A DNA stretch of 15,116 bases, from NCBI GenBank assembly GCA_012798185.1, contig JAAZNS010000499.1, forward strand, positions 1 to 15,116, in the 5' to 3' direction. A program made the translations under genes and the position numbers. Below the pieces are notes generated by a model. The model was not told where the DNA came from and did no database searches. It worked only from the letters and a program-made list of their open reading frames with translations. Of the stretch, positions 14,259-15,116 are shown piece after piece (within the stretch, counting starts at the first letter, position 1; each line of letters begins with the position of its first letter). Source of the stretch: Chloroflexota bacterium. GTDB lineage: Bacteria > Chloroflexota > Anaerolineae > Anaerolineales > UBA4823.

Positions 14259-14945
14259 TTACCTGAAAAGATTATCGAATGCATCTTCTGTAAGGTCTTG
14301 TAATTGCGTAACCACCAGGTCTGCTTGCCTCAATTCGTGGAGCGAAAGGCTGTTGCCCACTGCGATGCATTTCATACCTGCCCTGTGAGCGGCTTCAATT
14401 CCATAAACAGCATCTTCGATCACCACACAATTTTGCGCCGTAATGTTCAAGGTTGATGCAGCTTTCAAGAAAATCGATGGATCAGGTTTGCTGGGTAAAC
14501 TATCGGCGCTGACAATAGCCGAAAAGAAGTTGAGGATTCCAGCTCCCTTTAGCAAGAAATCAATATTTTCTCTGGGTGCTGAAGATGCTACAGCCTGGAG
14601 GATATGACGCGATTGAAATTTATTTAACCATTGATAAACGCCAGGTAAGAGTGTGATTTTTTGATGAATCAATTTTCGAAAGATGGTTTCTTTAAGGTTC
14701 TCGATTTCTTGAGTTAAACCGGTGTCGTTAATCTTGAAAAATTTTTGGATAATTACCTCATTTTTTAATCCAAAAATCGCCGAAAAAGAATTTCGATTTA
14801 AATCCAAACCGTATTGGCTCATTACTTGTTTCCAGGCAGCAAAATGGTAGGGGGAGGTATCGATTAGTACACCATCCATATCCCAAAGTACAGCGAGTGC
14901 GCCTGGATTTATTTTTTTCTTCGATTCATCGAGCAGTGTACTCAT
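14259..14945 (-). CDS. HAD-superfamily hydrolase, beta-phosphoglucomutase-like family
   Basis: This 228-residue protein has all four HAD motifs: DMDGVLIDT (22-30), with nucleophile Asp22 and acid/base Asp24; ASS (120-122); Lys153 in SKPDPSIFLKAA; and the metal-binding VIEDAVYGIEAA (175-186). A helical cap domain (about 34-105) lies between motifs I and II. YHFAAWK (33-39) closely matches the YHFRAWK of beta-phosphoglucomutase, but the cap Lys/Arg pair that in true mutases holds the second phosphate (LKGVSRED) is replaced by FGLKNEVI, so a sugar-phosphate phosphatase is as likely as a mutase. The ATG at 14945 follows a T-run and has no Shine-Dalgarno sequence. It heads the run HAD, macro domain, methyltransferase, DUF711, all on one strand with short gaps. 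Confidence 0.9.
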   Translation of the reverse strand: MSTLLDESKKKINPGALAVLWDMDGVLIDTSPYHFAAWKQVMSQYGLDLNRNSFSAIFGLKNEVIIQKFFKINDTGLTQEIENLKETIFRKLIHQKITLLPGVYQWLNKFQSRHILQAVASSAPRENIDFLLKGAGILNFFSAIVSADSLPSKPDPSIFLKAASTLNITAQNCVVIEDAVYGIEAAHRAGMKCIAVGNSLSLHELRQADLVVTQLQDLTEDAFDNLFR

Positions 14946-15026
14946 AAAAAAATACTTTTTTGCTTTGCTGGTAATGATATTCAGTCATTGCCAGATAAAG
15001 AGCCGAAAAGTAGTCTAATGCGTTTG

Positions 15027-15059
15027 GGGGAGATAGTCATGTTACAAAGAGCACTCCCC
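15027..15059. other. GC-rich inverted repeat upstream of the HAD gene
   Basis: GGGGAG (15027-15032) and CTCCCC (15054-15059) can pair across a 21-base loop in an otherwise AT-rich stretch (14946-15116) that holds no gene I can support. On the plus strand the left arm would also serve as a Shine-Dalgarno sequence for a 16-codon ORF (ATG 15039 to TAG 15089) starting in the loop. It may be a regulatory hairpin of a gene beyond the window, or chance. Confidence 0.2.
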
Positions 15060-15116
15060 GTCAATAACATTTCTCTAAATCATTGTTAGATAGTTCAATT
15101 TTCATAATAAAATCGA

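Noticed and set aside
14954..14977. TATTTT/TATCAT as promoter elements of the HAD gene
   Set aside because: TATTTT is only three bases from the ATG, and TATCAT has no acceptable -35 box; the match is no better than expected in AT-rich DNA.

Overview
The window looks like a chromosomal segment of a bacterium of moderate GC content. I infer Chloroflexota, probably class Anaerolineae. The basis is the overall protein flavour: an oxoprolinase-like HyuA, a DUF711 protein, and a secreted CBM9-like/DNRLRE/DUF11 protein ending in a 'YLPV' tail. This is an inference from family knowledge, not a proven assignment. Start codons are mixed (ATG, GTG, TTG), and several genes lack a Shine-Dalgarno sequence. 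Almost everything lies on the minus strand; the only well-supported plus-strand gene is a class II aldolase. I see no tRNA, rRNA, CRISPR array, transposase or phage gene.

Layout, left to right. (1) 1-1937, minus: a hydantoinase/oxoprolinase (HyuA-type) protein cut by the window edge. It is divergent from (2) 2201-2851, plus: a zinc-dependent class II aldolase. (3) 2853-3812, minus: a ten-helix EamA/DMT transporter, convergent with the aldolase with one base between the two stop codons. (4) 4100-4870, minus: a patatin-like phospholipase whose frame is broken by a TGA and then continues for 52 more family-like codons (down to 3941). (5) 5009-5437, minus: an ArfB-like peptidyl-tRNA hydrolase that rescues stalled ribosomes. 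(6) 5538-7358, minus: a large secreted multidomain protein, possibly with a small hypothetical gene (7362-7571, plus) back to back.

(7) 11491-7524, minus: a four-gene operon encoding a TetR-type repressor, an ABC-2 permease, an ABC ATPase and a second ABC-2 permease. Junctions overlap or lie a few bases apart. It is preceded by a full consensus promoter (TTGACA-17-TATAAT), overlapped by a perfect 16+1+16 inverted repeat that reaches the repressor's start codon. This is most simply read as an autoregulated, ligand-inducible exporter, resembling in logic the E. coli CecR/YbhFSR arrangement.

(8) 14945-11576, minus: a likely second transcription unit with a HAD hydrolase of the beta-phosphoglucomutase-like family, a macro-domain ADP-ribose-binding protein, a SpoU-type RNA 2'-O-methyltransferase, and a DUF711 protein that overlaps the methyltransferase by ATGA.

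I do not see a convincing undescribed multi-gene system. The items most worth a second look are the in-frame TGA in the patatin gene, the unusually perfect TetR operator/promoter, the apparent leaderless promoters, and the domain architecture of the secreted protein.
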